Below are positions 10,320 to 19,797 of a stretch of 36,061 nt of DNA, one piece after another. The DNA lies in the NCBI GenBank assembly GCA_003427395.1, contig BFEA01000891.1:22403-58463 (forward strand), read 5' to 3'. This stretch comes from Chara braunii (taxonomy: Eukaryota > Streptophyta > Charophyceae > Charales > Characeae). The translations under genes were made by a program, and so were the position numbers. Numbering within the stretch: position 1 is the stretch's first letter; each line of letters begins with the position of its first letter. The notes below the pieces were generated by a model. It did not search any database, was not told the origin of the DNA, and saw only the letters and a program-made list of their open reading frames with translations.

Positions 10320-10863
10320 GAGGGAAAGTGAGGATTGAACTCACTGTAATCTTCTGTTCTTCTACAAGACACTGGAGGGCGGATGAGTTCGCCTACGCTC
10401 TACTCGATGAACGCTGCAGACGAGCGACAGCAGCTCTGGAAGAAACAGCTTCCTCCTGACCAAATCCATCCACTCAGAGAATAGGCAGAAGATTGCCTTC
10501 TCCTCCGTCTCTACACACACACCGTCTATATCAGCAATCACAGGAGCTGTCACAGTCGTAGTTGTGGAGTTGTGGTTGTATTCCCAACCCCTAATCCTTC
10601 CGTCTCATGACGTGCACCTAGGTGGAGCGCATTTCAACACACAAAACTATTTTCCTCGCCACACGCACCCAGCCACGTGATAGAAGGAGAAGGATAGCGA
10701 TCCTAAACGATCAGACAGTGTCACGCATCCATCTACATTCTACTCCCTACTCATTCCACGCACCCAAACAACGATACAATCACGGCAAGTTAGAAGACCA
10801 CAACACGATCGAAGAATGCCTGTCAACCTTCCCTACCCTACCCTTCTCTCTCTCTCTCTCTCT
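10320..10863. other. Intergenic, no gene recognised
   Basis: No domain or motif on either strand. A CT tract at about 10,845-10,864 adjoins the decayed CSLD tail that follows. Confidence 0.4.
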
Positions 10864-10962
10864 CTACTCTTTGATCAAATGCACCCAACTCAGAGACAGG
10901 ATGATTGATGAAAGAAGGACGGAGCAGACGATGAGTATGGTCGAATGACGACCGTCCTTACG
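10864..10962 (-). pseudogene. Decayed duplicate of the CSLD C-terminal coding end
   Basis: Read on the minus strand, this segment encodes about 31 residues ending in SWVHLIKE and a TAG stop. It aligns with the last residues of the adjacent CSLD (WVHLIKD and TAG), with about 21 of 31 positions identical including the stop and one extra codon. The DNA is offset from the genuine 3' end by 130 bp. Both copies have a CT-rich tract just past the stop, so the duplicated unit seems to include the start of the 3' untranslated region. Homology begins near the residue matching Lys1077 and fades into the CT tract that separates the copies. The Trp corresponding to W1088 is Cys here. It is probably a relic of tandem duplication and may be transcribed as part of the CSLD 3' UTR. 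It is too short to be a gene. Confidence 0.85.
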
Positions 10963-10993
10963 CACTCTCTCTCTTTCTCTCTCTTCTCTGGCT

Positions 10994-13900
10994 CTAGTCC
11001 TTGATTAAGTGCACCCAAAGGAGCGATAAGATGATTGCAAGAAGAACGGACCAGACGATGACGATGGTAGGTGTTCTGTTGCTCTTACCCATGAGACCTT
11101 TGACGAAGGGATAAAGATGGCTGACCACCCAGAACGAGAAGAACGTCATTCCCATCAACCGCCCCCAGTTCTGATTATCGGAGGTGTAGATGGTACGAGA
11201 GACACCAGCAAAGCATGCGAGGAGATTGACAAGGACGATGGTGGTAGGCGGCACCATTAGCCATGTGAAGCGGAAGGCATAGAGCTCAGCGTACTCGTCC
11301 TCTTCGTCTTCGCTACCTTTCTGCGTGAGCGTGAAAGACGTATCTACACCGGCGAGCACCTTTAGCATTCCCTGGAAGACGGCGGCAAGATGCGCGCTCG
11401 TTCCTCCGATGACCCAGAACTGCTCGTTCCTCCACCACTCCTCGAGCGCCACGCCGCTCCATCGAAGCTCTAAGATGGCAGTCATGAAGATGGTGATGAA
11501 CAGGCCCAAGAAGTAAAGCACGGCGACGTCGGTGATGTCGGCGACGATGAATTCGTCGAAGAACAGACAGACAGCCGGCAGGAAGCAGTACACGATGAGC
11601 GCGATGGACGTAAATGGGTAGACGGAGGTGTTGACATACGCGAAGCGCTGAGGGAGCATGAGGTGCTTCATCCAGTGGAAGGTGATGGGGTTATGGCGGG
11701 AGAAGAAGATTTCCACGGATCCTGTCGCCCAACGAAGCACCTGGCCCAACCTGTCGGTCAGATTGATGGGCGCCGACCCCTTGAACGCCGGTCTCTTCGG
11801 AATCGCGTAGATCGACCTCCATCCGTTCACGTGCATCATGAAGCCCGTGACGATATCCTCTGTGACAGACCCATACATCCACCCCACCGACTTTCCCCAC
11901 TCGGTGTCGTCCTCGTACCCGCAGGATATGACCAAGATCGCATCGCTGAGGACCTGATAGGGGTCAACGTCGGGAACGCTGCCTTCCGCGTCGACGACAG
12001 TGGCAACGAAGTTGGCACAGCTGCCGAACCTTTGCTGATGCCACGTGGTGGGGACCAGGTTCATCCTCTCGTCGTCCTGGTCTCCGGGAATGACAGCTGT
12101 CATGAGCTGCTGGCGGCGATCCATCATGTCGCGTGACTTGCGCGAGGAGCCGAAGCAGCAAGAGAAGCAGCAGCAGAAGTACTTGCAGCAACAGCTCCGC
12201 TTGTCTCCCCCTATTTTGGGCACGGGAGGGAGGAAGCCGTACAGCGCCTGCCGTCGGAACACACAGCCCGTTCCCACGTACATGGGCCCCTGGAACCCGT
12301 CCAAACCTTTCATGTTGACGTCATAGAACACGGTGTTGTGATTGGCGTACCGATCGCTGCGATCGACGCCGTCAAACCGCTGAGGGAACTGCACGAAGCA
12401 AGTCTGCGCCCCCACGAACGGATCCATCAGGTAGCACATGGCTTCACGCACTGCCCTGGCATTGTTCACGTAGTGATCGCAGTCGAGATTCAGAATGAAC
12501 GGGCCATTGGTGATGAGAGCGCTGGAGCGCATGAGGGCGTTCATGGCACCGGCCTTCTTGTTGTGCTCGTACCCGGGGCGCTTCTCACGAGACACGTACA
12601 CCAGCCGAGGGAGGGGCTCGTTGTTGACGTCCTTGGTATCTCCGTCCGGCTGCAGGAACACCTGGATCATGCCCACGTGGTCGCCGCGGTTGTTCCCCGG
12701 CCAGGGGGAGCAATCCGCCATCCTCCACCCTTCCGGGGGGGGTGTCCTCGACTTAGCAATCAAGGCATTGATGCGGACCTTGAACTCGTCGTAGGTGCGC
12801 TTCACTTGTCTTCGGTCTCGGATGAAGTCGGGCTGCGTCTTGCCTTTGGTGTAATCGAACTTCTGTTGGAAGTACATCTCCGGCGCGCGCGGTTCAATCT
12901 CGTGCTTCTTGCAGAACGGCACCCACATTCGCGCGAAGCTTGCCGTCTCTGTCAGCGCTTCGAAGGTCAGCATCGCCGCCCCGTCGTCGGAGAGATAACA
13001 CGCAATCTTGTCCACAGGGTAATCCATAGCCAGCACGGACAGGACGACGTTCATGGTGACCAAAGGCGGCTCCTTTTCCGGATCCGCAGTACTGACGAAG
13101 ACGTCAACGGGAAGCAGCTTGCTTCGCTCGCCAGGTCTTTCGAACCTGGCCGCAAGACGGTCCAGGAACGTCTCCCGCGTGATGGGCGCCCACTTGGGCG
13201 TCTGATCGAGAATCCACGACAGCGCGAACCACATCTCGCAGGCGACCGAGATCGCCCACAGCCAGTACGCATTCTCATTCGGGTTATTAATACGGTAACG
13301 GAAAAAGGCAAGGAGGACAAAGAACCGAAAGATAATCGTTAATCTATAAGGCAGAATCATGGACTGAGGGAAGTAGACAATCTTCGAGAGAGCCAAGTCG
13401 TCGTCGGACAGGGCTGCATTTTGTCCGCCTGCGCCGCTGCCACGCCCGCGCCCGACGCCATCGCCCCCGCTTGAGCTTCCCAAGTTGTGCTTCTGTGCCT
13501 CTTCCCAGCTTCCATAGCCGTAAGCATCATCGCTGGCGCCGTGGCGCTTGCTCAGCCCACCAACGCCCTGAGAGGCCATGGAACCCATCGACAAACCGCC
13601 GGGTCCGCCAGGCCCGCCGCGATCGGAGACGCCGCCCATCAGATCCTTGGCGGTCGCCGCATCCACTCCGCGGCCGCGCATACTCATCTCGCCCGACCCG
13701 CGCGACACTGCGCCCATCAGCGACGCCTCTCCGCCTGCCACGGGGGGATCCGACGGCACGGACGGGCTTCCTGCCATCCTCCTGTACAGCACGTGGCAGT
13801 TAGGACACCTACCTCCCTCATGCTCCCTAATGTACTCGTAACAAGGCCGACAAACAGGGAAGCTGCAGTCGCAGGGCATAAAGACCGTGCCGTTCTGATT

Positions 13901-14314
13901 AACACCCACCTTCTCGCGGCAAATGGCACACTTCAAATTTTTCCCCGTTGAGTCCTGATGTGAGAAGAAGTGATGATCGCTGGCGCCCGACTTCGAAGCC
14001 GCCAGCTGGCGCTTAGTGTGCACGCCCAAGCGCATCATGCTCTCCATGCTCGACGACCTCATGGCATAACCGTCGGAGTCCGAACCCAAAGAAGGGGTTT
14101 CCGCGCCCGTCAATGACGCGCTGCGCGGAGCCCCGCGCTCACTGCGCTCCGACTCACTCGCATTTCCATCCATCACGCTAACATCCAACGACTCGAACGA
14201 AGCCCCCCGACTCAACGAACCTCGAAAGAACGGACTTGGCGTTGGCCCCCCCCCCCCCGGCCCCCCCCCCCCCTTGCTCCCTGATTCCCCCCCTTCTCCC
14301 CCGCTCTGCTCCAT
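10994..14314 (-). CDS. CSLD: Cellulose synthase-like protein D (GT2 family, processive beta-glycan synthase)
   Basis: An uninterrupted frame of 1,106 codons, close to the usual CSLD length (about 1,100-1,180). CSLD proteins are multi-pass enzymes that polymerise beta-1,4-linked glycan from a nucleotide sugar, typically in tip-growing cells; the substrate here is not proven. Residues 1-125 are low-complexity, rich in Gly and Ser. A RING-type zinc finger has Cys129, 132, 148, 150, 155, 158, 170 and 173; the C-x-C at 148-150 is the CSLD rather than CESA spacing, although PVCRPCYEY is CESA-like. Membrane spans lie at about 318-340 and 350-369. The catalytic set is complete: DD 443-444, DCD 611-613, TED 818-820 and QVLRW 858-862. 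The plant-conserved region is about 470-600. A Cys-rich patch (708-720), possibly S-acylated, opens the class-specific region. Six spans follow at about 898-1104. GLMG..NRTPTIV near the C terminus is typical of CSLD. The start is the first ATG after an in-frame TAG at 14354-14356. No intron is visible. Confidence 0.97.
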   Translation of the reverse strand: MEQSGGEGGESGSKGGGGPGGGGPTPSPFFRGSLSRGASFESLDVSVMDGNASESERSERGAPRSASLTGAETPSLGSDSDGYAMRSSSMESMMRLGVHTKRQLAASKSGASDHHFFSHQDSTGKNLKCAICREKVGVNQNGTVFMPCDCSFPVCRPCYEYIREHEGGRCPNCHVLYRRMAGSPSVPSDPPVAGGEASLMGAVSRGSGEMSMRGRGVDAATAKDLMGGVSDRGGPGGPGGLSMGSMASQGVGGLSKRHGASDDAYGYGSWEEAQKHNLGSSSGGDGVGRGRGSGAGGQNAALSDDDLALSKIVYFPQSMILPYRLTIIFRFFVLLAFFRYRINNPNENAYWLWAISVACEMWFALSWILDQTPKWAPITRETFLDRLAARFERPGERSKLLPVDVFVSTADPEKEPPLVTMNVVLSVLAMDYPVDKIACYLSDDGAAMLTFEALTETASFARMWVPFCKKHEIEPRAPEMYFQQKFDYTKGKTQPDFIRDRRQVKRTYDEFKVRINALIAKSRTPPPEGWRMADCSPWPGNNRGDHVGMIQVFLQPDGDTKDVNNEPLPRLVYVSREKRPGYEHNKKAGAMNALMRSSALITNGPFILNLDCDHYVNNARAVREAMCYLMDPFVGAQTCFVQFPQRFDGVDRSDRYANHNTVFYDVNMKGLDGFQGPMYVGTGCVFRRQALYGFLPPVPKIGGDKRSCCCKYFCCCFSCCFGSSRKSRDMMDRRQQLMTAVIPGDQDDERMNLVPTTWHQQRFGSCANFVATVVDAEGSVPDVDPYQVLSDAILVISCGYEDDTEWGKSVGWMYGSVTEDIVTGFMMHVNGWRSIYAIPKRPAFKGSAPINLTDRLGQVLRWATGSVEIFFSRHNPITFHWMKHLMLPQRFAYVNTSVYPFTSIALIVYCFLPAVCLFFDEFIVADITDVAVLYFLGLFITIFMTAILELRWSGVALEEWWRNEQFWVIGGTSAHLAAVFQGMLKVLAGVDTSFTLTQKGSEDEEDEYAELYAFRFTWLMVPPTTIVLVNLLACFAGVSRTIYTSDNQNWGRLMGMTFFSFWVVSHLYPFVKGLMGKSNRTPTIVIVWSVLLAIILSLLWVHLIKD

Positions 14315-14319
14315 CTCTC

Positions 14320-14355
<36 letters not shown>

Positions 14356-14372
14356 AACACACACACACACAC
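14315..14372 (-). promoter_or_regulatory. CSLD upstream leader: GT, GA and G tracts
   Basis: Read on the minus strand, a (GT)n tract, a pure (GA)n tract and a 12-base G-run lie directly before the CSLD ATG. An in-frame TAG sits between the GT and GA parts, and no other ATG occurs between it and the start. This is probably 5' UTR. GA tracts near plant promoters can bind GAGA-type factors (BBR/BPC family), which would be one possible regulatory role. A TATATATGG-like box on the minus strand at about 14,490-14,501 is a weak TATA candidate. Neither role is shown by the sequence alone. Confidence 0.35.
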
Positions 14373-15374
14373 GCTACGGATCGCTTAAGGTAGACAGAGT
14401 AAGTTGTTCATTCTACTTCATTGCAAATTGTTAAGGGCACGAGGGAGGATACTCTATCGCGCAAGCTTCGAATTTCAAGACTTGCAGTTTGCCATATATA
14501 TCACTAATGGCGCAATCCCGACTTGGAGTTCTTGTGGTCGGGACGATCGTACATTCATGCAGACTGCCAATCCCGACTTGGTGTCGAACCCTGCACATCC
14601 ACATCCAATATAAGCCACGCAAGGCTATTATTAGCAACGGACAGGCAGGAGGATAGATTACGTGGAGCTACGCAAAATCGAATTGCGAGTTTTTTTTTTT
14701 TTTTATTATTGCGAGTTGTTCGTTCTCTGCTGGATGGAATTTCGACAAAAACGATGTCTAGATACATTTCGAGGCGCCAAATCAAATCATCCACCCCCTA
14801 CAGCCCAGCAATTGTGACCCACACACAACGAGAAGCAAACACAAACAAATAAATTAATTAATTAAAGTCGCGTTTTCTTCATTCTCTACTGAATCGGATT
14901 TTGATAACCATTTCAAAAAAAAAAAAAAAATTGATAACCACGATTCTTCGACTCTGGCCGTTGATCGTCTGTCAGAGCCTCCCTCCCACTACTCGTAAAT
15001 GTACTAAATGACAATGAATCTTCCGCTTGAATATGGACAGATGCACGTTCTCAACTCCCCATTAGCTCCAAAAAATGGCACCATGAATCTTGTCTATTGA
15101 AAAAATCTACAATCGACAAAACAGACCTAATTAAAAAATCGACAGTCGACAAAACAGATGTCACGTTCTCCACCTCATTAGCAAAACCGACACTGGGCTT
15201 TTTTCAAAAAACGTTTTCCGCTTTTTCCGGAAAAAAAAGAGAAGAGTTTATCACCTTTTTAATATCGCATGAAAGAAAACAAAAAGGGAACCAAAAAAAA
15301 AAACTTTTCTCACCCTCATCATGTTCTCAACCCCCCCATCAACTACAGCGAAAAACGTTTCCCGCTTTCCGAAT
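14373..15374. other. Intergenic, no gene; fragments of F1 and F2 elements
   Basis: Probably includes the CSLD promoter. At 14,941-14,975 there is a sequence like the F2 core (reverse of GATCAACGGCCAGA). At 14,978-15,045 there is an F1 left-arm fragment (CCCACTACTCGTAAATG and CAATGAATCTTCCGCTTGAA). T- and A-runs occur at 14,690-14,704 and 14,915-14,930. A direct repeat of AAAATCKACARTCGACAAAACAGA occurs at about 15,104 and 15,136. Confidence 0.45.
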
Positions 15375-15495
15375 GGGTCTCGCTCCACCGCTCGCCACAT
15401 GCACAAAGGACAAAAAATATGGCGATGTATCTTTCCATGTTCTAGCGGAAGATTCATTTTCTTTTTGGACTTTCGCAAGTAGTCGAGGGAGGCCC
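15375..15495. mobile_element. F1 fold-back element, near complete
   Basis: A 121-bp copy starting GGGTCTCGCTCCACCGCTCGCC and ending GTAGTCGAGGGAGGCCC, which are imperfect inverted repeats. The interior carries the F1 phrases AAAATATGGCGATGTATC and GTTCTAGCGGAAGATTCATT. No coding capacity. The length matches the complete copy at 19798-19918. Confidence 0.8.
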
Positions 15496-15562
15496 TATAA
15501 TCTCGCCCAGGAGATAAAACCTGCTCTTCCAGCAAAAAGCGGCAAATCTTGCGATTAGTGAG

Positions 15563-15810
15563 CGGATATCAGCCCTGCACGTGCTGCTGCTCCCCACGAA
15601 TGATGGAAGCATGTCTTCAAAAAAAAAAAAAAAAAAAAAAAATCAAAGTCAACGGATATCAGAAAGGCCCACATGCGGTGAAATGGATATCAGCCCAGCA
15701 CGTGCTGCTGCTCCCCACGAATAGATTGGAGCATGTCTTTAAAAAAAAAAAGAAAAAAAAAAAAAGAAGAAAGTCAACGGATATCAGAGAGCCCCACTTT
15801 GGGGTGAAAC
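15563..15810. repeat. 121-bp tandem duplication with internal A-runs
   Basis: Two head-to-tail units start at 15563 and 15684. Each begins GGATATCAGCCC, continues CACGTGCTGCTGCTCCCC, then has an A-run (about 20-25 bases) and AAAGTCAACGGATATCAGA. The A-runs differ, which is expected of slippage. Confidence 0.88.
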
Positions 15811-15906
15811 TGACGAGGTCGAGATCATGACCGGGCATGAAACACATCTCACGAGTGGAAGGATGACTATTCTGTTTTTTATATATATTCCTTTTCTTTT
15901 TTCCTT

Positions 15907-15942
15907 AATTTGGACTAATTCTCGATTTGTGTCATCCTTACG
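15907..15942 (-). pseudogene. U6 snRNA 3'-end fragment
   Basis: Read on the minus strand, this gives AAGGATGACAC, AAATCGAGAA and GTCCAAATT in the order found at the 3' end of U6 snRNA (family: AAGGATGACACGCAYAAATCGAGAAATGGTCCAAATT), with small deletions and substitutions. It lies directly beside a full-length U6-like copy, and its flank (GGATGACNATTCT) is repeated too, so it probably arose by local tandem duplication. Confidence 0.75.
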
Positions 15943-15991
15943 TGGATGGATGACCATTCTTTTCTTATTCTATTCCCCTTCTTTTTTCCTT

Positions 15992-16092
15992 AATTTGGAC
16001 CATTTCTCGATTTACGTGTCATTTTTGCGACGGGGGGCATACTAATCTTCTCTTTATCGTTCCAATTTTGACAGATGTCCCTTGGAAGGGAC
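15992..16092 (-). pseudogene. U6 spliceosomal snRNA-like pseudogene, full length
   Basis: On the minus strand the segment follows U6 snRNA from end to end. There is a 5' stem-loop (GTCCCTTCCAAGGGAC), then AAAATTGGAACGATA, GAGAAGATTAG, ATGACACG and AAATCGAGAAATGGTCCAAATT. Functional U6 pairs with the 5' splice site through ACAGAGA and contains the catalytic AGC triad. Here those read AAAGAGA and AGT, and the 3' end lacks the run of T that ends RNA polymerase III transcription. A TATATA-like sequence lies about 25 bp upstream, but no clear upstream sequence element is present. It is therefore most likely a dead copy. A diverged functional variant is less likely. Confidence 0.85.
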
Positions 16093-16102
16093 TTCGTCCC
16101 CG

Positions 16103-16481
16103 TGCTTTGGACTATATAGGAAAGACAATACAAGTAAAAAATGTAAAATACAGAAAATAAATAGAATTGAATAACTTCATTAAAAAAATGAATACTCGCC
16201 TCGTCTGGTCTTGTTTCCCACCTACACCTCTTTTTTTTCACAACTGCCCATTCAACTGCATCTTCTAGACTCCTATATAGAAAGGACGCGCTTGGGACTA
16301 CATAGGAAAAACAATACAAGTAAAAAATGTAAAATACAGAAAATAAATAGAATTGAATAAATACATTAAAAAAATGATGCTCGCCTCGTCTGGTCTTGTT
16401 TCCCACCTACACCTCTTTTTTTTCACAACTGCCCATTCAACTGCATCTTCTAGACTCCTATATAGAAAGGACAATACAAGT
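16103..16481. repeat. 186-bp tandem duplication, with the start of a third unit
   Basis: Units begin at about 16109 and 16295 (GGACTAYATAGGAAARACAA) and contain the same CTCGCCTCGTCTGGTCTTG and CAACTGCATCTTCTAGACTC phrases. A third unit begins at about 16,468 and breaks off at 16,481. Unit junctions carry CTATATAG-type sequence. Phe/Tyr-rich frames across it, repeated with the unit, have no recognisable domain. The array directly abuts the 5' side of the U6-like copy. Confidence 0.9.
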
Positions 16482-17190
16482 AAAAAAAAGCACAAAAAAA
16501 AGAAATAGAATAAATACCTAGGCTACCAGATTGGCCAGACCAAAAGAAAATAAAAATATACCCACATATTTTAGGGGCATTTTGGCACATATCTCAACTT
16601 ACGGGGGTATTCTGCAAATTATCCCATTTGTTTTTTATTTCAAATTTCGTAAACAATTTCAATTTGACCCTGAGGCAAAATTTGTTCAATTTGTTTTTCT
16701 GCATTCCATTTTTTTCCCATAATTTTTTTTTCGCAACTTGTTTTTTCGGGACCTCCCCTGCTCCTTGCACGGCCGGCCCGCCCGGGAAAACAAGGTTACC
16801 CGGGCGGCCCGGCTGCTAGCCTAGATACATACATAAAAATCTCCATGCACCTACCCATCTCCATAGAACGCAATATTATCGACGTTGCTTCCTGACTTCC
16901 TAACCTCGTCTGCTCTTTGCTTCCCACCTACACCTCTTCTTTTTTCCCCACCTGCCCGGGTCACCCGCATCGCCTAGACCCGTACACCTTTCACTGTCGG
17001 AGATTTTTCTTTTTGACTCTGTCGAAGATTTTCCCCCAAGTGTGATCGTAGAAGCATCACACAATTTTCGGAAACGTTCACCAGAGGACTATGTCAGAGA
17101 TTTCCCCCCAAGTGTGATCTCATTTCACGACCACAGATTTGATGGCCGGAACGATGTCGTCATTCCAGGCCTCGTTCACGCATGGTCTAC
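16482..17190. other. Intergenic, no gene; strong GC hairpin at 16772-16813
   Basis: Mostly AT-rich, but 16772-16786 (GCCGGCCCGCCCGGG) pairs with 16799-16813 with a single mismatch around a 12-base loop, a very stable isolated hairpin. AAGTGTGATC with CCCCC before it occurs twice (about 17,033 and 17,105), suggesting another degenerate duplication. Confidence 0.6.
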
Positions 17191-17397
17191 GCATTGAGCA
17201 CGTTGTCACGGTCTCGTTCACGACAATCTTAATGTAATACTGTTATTATGATTTTTTTTGTTATTATAACAATAAAAGTTTATAGAATTAATATCTGACG
17301 CATTGAGCACGTCGTGTCCGTCTCGTTGAAGACAATGTTAATATAATACTGTTATTATGATTTTTTTGGTTATTCTAACAACAACAGAATTAATATC
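17191..17397. repeat. 109-bp tandem duplication
   Basis: Units start at 17191 and 17300 with GCATTGAGCACGT. Both contain GTCTCGTT, AATACTGTTATTATGATTTT and AGAATTAATATCT in the same order, with moderate divergence. Confidence 0.85.
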
Positions 17398-17399
17398 TA

Positions 17400-18177
17400 T
17401 ACCGATGTATATGAGACGGTGGACCCGGTTTCCAGCGGGTGAACTGGTGGGTGAACAAACGAAACACAGCGCCAGTGGGAAAACTGCGTAAGGTTGAATA
17501 TAAAAAACAGAAACAAACAAAGGCGGCAGACGGAATCGTGTACGGTTGGGAAAAAAAAAAAAAAAAACAGAAACTGTGAAAAAAAGAAGCTTCCCATAAA
17601 TAAAAATGGATCAATTAAAGAAAGAAAATTGCCATGAAGAAACAAAGGCCCCAGCAGCAATTTGCGGCAGTGCCCAACTGCAACAGGAAGGGAGGAACTC
17701 TCTTCTCTGAAGATTCACCTATCTAAAAACAAAACGGATTGGAAAAAAAAATCACCAACTTCAGGAAATGGAGATCCCAATAAAAAGCAGGACAATAACA
17801 AACGACCGGATACCGACCGCCGCGCAGAAAGTCGCGGCGCAGCCCGATGAACGCAGTCTTCATAGATTCTGTTTTCTGTTTGTTTTTTTTTGTTTTTTTT
17901 TAAGGGGAGCTCTTTTATTAACAACGGTCTCGATAGATGTGGTTTTCTGAATGGGTATTATTTTAAATATCCTGATTAATTAATATTTGCTAAAACGAAA
18001 AAAAAAATAGTGAAAGGTGAAATTGAGAGAGGAATATATCTCAGTTGAACGGAAAAGAAAAAACTTCAAAAAAGTTCATAGACTCCACTACTGTAAGCTT
18101 GCCGTGAACTTGTCCCCGGCAGCAACAACAACACTTCAGTCACATAGAGATATCGAGCAGAACGATAAAGGTGGTCT
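17400..18177. other. Intergenic, no gene recognised
   Basis: A- and T-rich with short runs. No recognisable domains on either strand. Confidence 0.45.
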
Positions 18178-18300
18178 GGCTCAACTACCGAGCAAAATAC
18201 AAAAACAATTGGCAGTGTATATTTCCATGTTCTACCGGAAGATTCATTCTCATTTTGCACATTTGTTGAGTAGTGGAGCCAATTAGTGGAGCGAAGGCCC
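18178..18300. mobile_element. F1 fold-back element, duplicated right end
   Basis: A diverged copy from GGCTCAACTACCGAGCAAAAT to TGTTGAGTAGTGGAGCC (18178-18280), with the interior phrases GGCAGTGTATATTTCCATG and CCGGAAGATTCATTCTCATT. A second right end, TTAGTGGAGCGAAGGCCC, follows at once (to 18300). Confidence 0.75.
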
Positions 18301-18327
18301 AAGGTATCCCAAGCCAAACTACAAACT

Positions 18328-18332
18328 CTATC

Positions 18333-18395
<63 letters not shown>
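18328..18395. repeat. (TCTA)n / (GATA)n tetranucleotide tract
   Basis: About 17 units of TCTA, nearly pure; the first unit is irregular. Confidence 0.95.
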
Positions 18396-19087
18396 GCCAC
18401 CTTTAAAAAAAGAAAAAGAAAATGCAGAAGACAAAAGCCAACCTTGCGTACGTGCGCCGCAGAGACAAAGTAGATGTACAAGACGGTACTGAAAAAAGAG
18501 AGACTTGTATATGTATATTTATACCAGCACCAGGCCGAGGAACACGGGGAGCGGCGAGGTAGGAAGCGGCGGGAAGGGAAGGGGTAATGCAAGAAAAGAA
18601 AACCGACCCAGCGGAAAAGGTGAAAAAAACATAGGAGAAAAAGTCCAAATAAACAGCAAAAAAAATAATCAAAAATACGAAAAAAACGATAACAGGTTAA
18701 CAACTTAAATTGTGCGACGGAAAATAAAAAAAATAAGCCTCCAAGTGATCAACTGCGTGAGAGGACGGGTCGGGAAAAAAAGCCACAGTAAGTAAATAAA
18801 ATAAAAAAACAAAAACATACAATTATACAAAAATACAAAATTCCAAAAGCACAAAAATACAAAAACACAAAGTACAAAAATACAAAAATACAAAAATGAA
18901 GGAAGTGGAGACGGAGGAGACGAAGCGCGAGGAGGAAGACAAGGAGGAATAGCAGATTATGGGAACGTCTTTTTTCATTTCCATTTACAAAGCGAATATC
19001 GAGGGGGGGGGAAATTGGAGAAGGGAAGATTCTGGCGGTCGAAACAAAGTATGGTTGCCACGTCATCTCAGAGGCAGGGAGAGATTT
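18396..19087. other. Intergenic, no gene; AC-rich and A-rich short repeats
   Basis: Contains a degenerate ACAAAAAT repeat at about 18,808-18,900. Short frames without motifs. Confidence 0.45.
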
Positions 19088-19240
19088 GGCCTCGCTCCAC
19101 TACACAGCATACTAAATGCATCTGGACGGGTTAGAGGTCCAGTACATTCAAAATGTTCGATCCGTCTTAATGTATCTGGTCTACTATCCAGTTCAGATAC
19201 TTTTCGAATGTTTAGTGGAGAGACTCCCATGGCCAGGAAG
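19088..19240. mobile_element. Inverted-repeat element with F1-like ends but a different interior
   Basis: The left end TTGGCCTCGCTCCACTAC resembles F1, and the right end, TTTAGTGGAGAGACTCCCATGGCC, is an imperfect inverted complement of it. Between them the sequence differs from F1 and contains a further inverted pairing (ACATTCAAAATGTTCGATC with TTCGAATGT, and TCTGGACGG with CTATCCAGT). Confidence 0.5.
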
Positions 19241-19797
19241 GCGAAGCAGTAGTCTTGAAAAGAATGGAGACGCGAGGACGAAAAGAAAGATTTTGATTTT
19301 TTTTTAAGGGAAAAAAATTGAAATAGAAAGCACGCACATGAGCGGTTGAAGCTTTCCCCACCAAAACACGGGTAAAAACATGGAGAGCGCGTTGTTTCCC
19401 GTGGATAATAAATATCGTAACTTCAGATAATAACAGTAAAAACCAACGGGGAACAAAAATAAACATTAAATAAATAAATAAAAAACAATAATCCGACAGG
19501 TAACCAGTGAAAATCCAGAAGCGTGACAAGTGCTTGAGAGGACAATTAAACCAGACACATCAGCAGTGAAGATTTAGAAGAGAAGCGCACACTAGGACTT
19601 TTCTACTGAGCTCTGGACGTGATTGCAGCCAGATTCACCCAGCGCGGCCTGTAATTGCATTCATACATTCATACAATGTCCTAGTGTGACTATGGGCCTT
19701 ATAAGCGATACATGGGGTTCAGAAAACGACAAACTAGACACGGCTAGCAGTAGGTGATGTCAGAAGGTGACAAGGGATTGAGAAGCCAACGTCAAAG
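19241..19797. other. Intergenic, no gene recognised
   Basis: AT-rich with AAATAAATA stretches. CTAGTGTGAC and its near-complement CACACTAGGA occur at about 19,680 and 19,588, hinting at another old inverted repeat. No coding motif. Confidence 0.4.

Noticed and set aside
12338-13342. 334-codon plus-strand open frame
   Set aside because: It lies fully antisense within the CSLD coding sequence, whose GC-rich codons suppress stops on the other strand; it has no recognisable domain.
10994-14314. CESA rather than CSLD
   Set aside because: The zinc-finger C-x-C spacing, the RTPTIV-type C terminus and the low-complexity N-terminal extension fit CSLD better, despite CESA-like residues in the finger.
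14315-14372. Earlier CSLD start or uORF in the GA/GT leader
   Set aside because: There is an in-frame TAG at 14354-14356 and no ATG between it and 14314; the overlapping frame there lacks an ATG start.
15992-16092. Functional U6 snRNA gene
   Set aside because: The ACAGAGA box and AGC triad are altered, and the terminal T-run and upstream element are missing.
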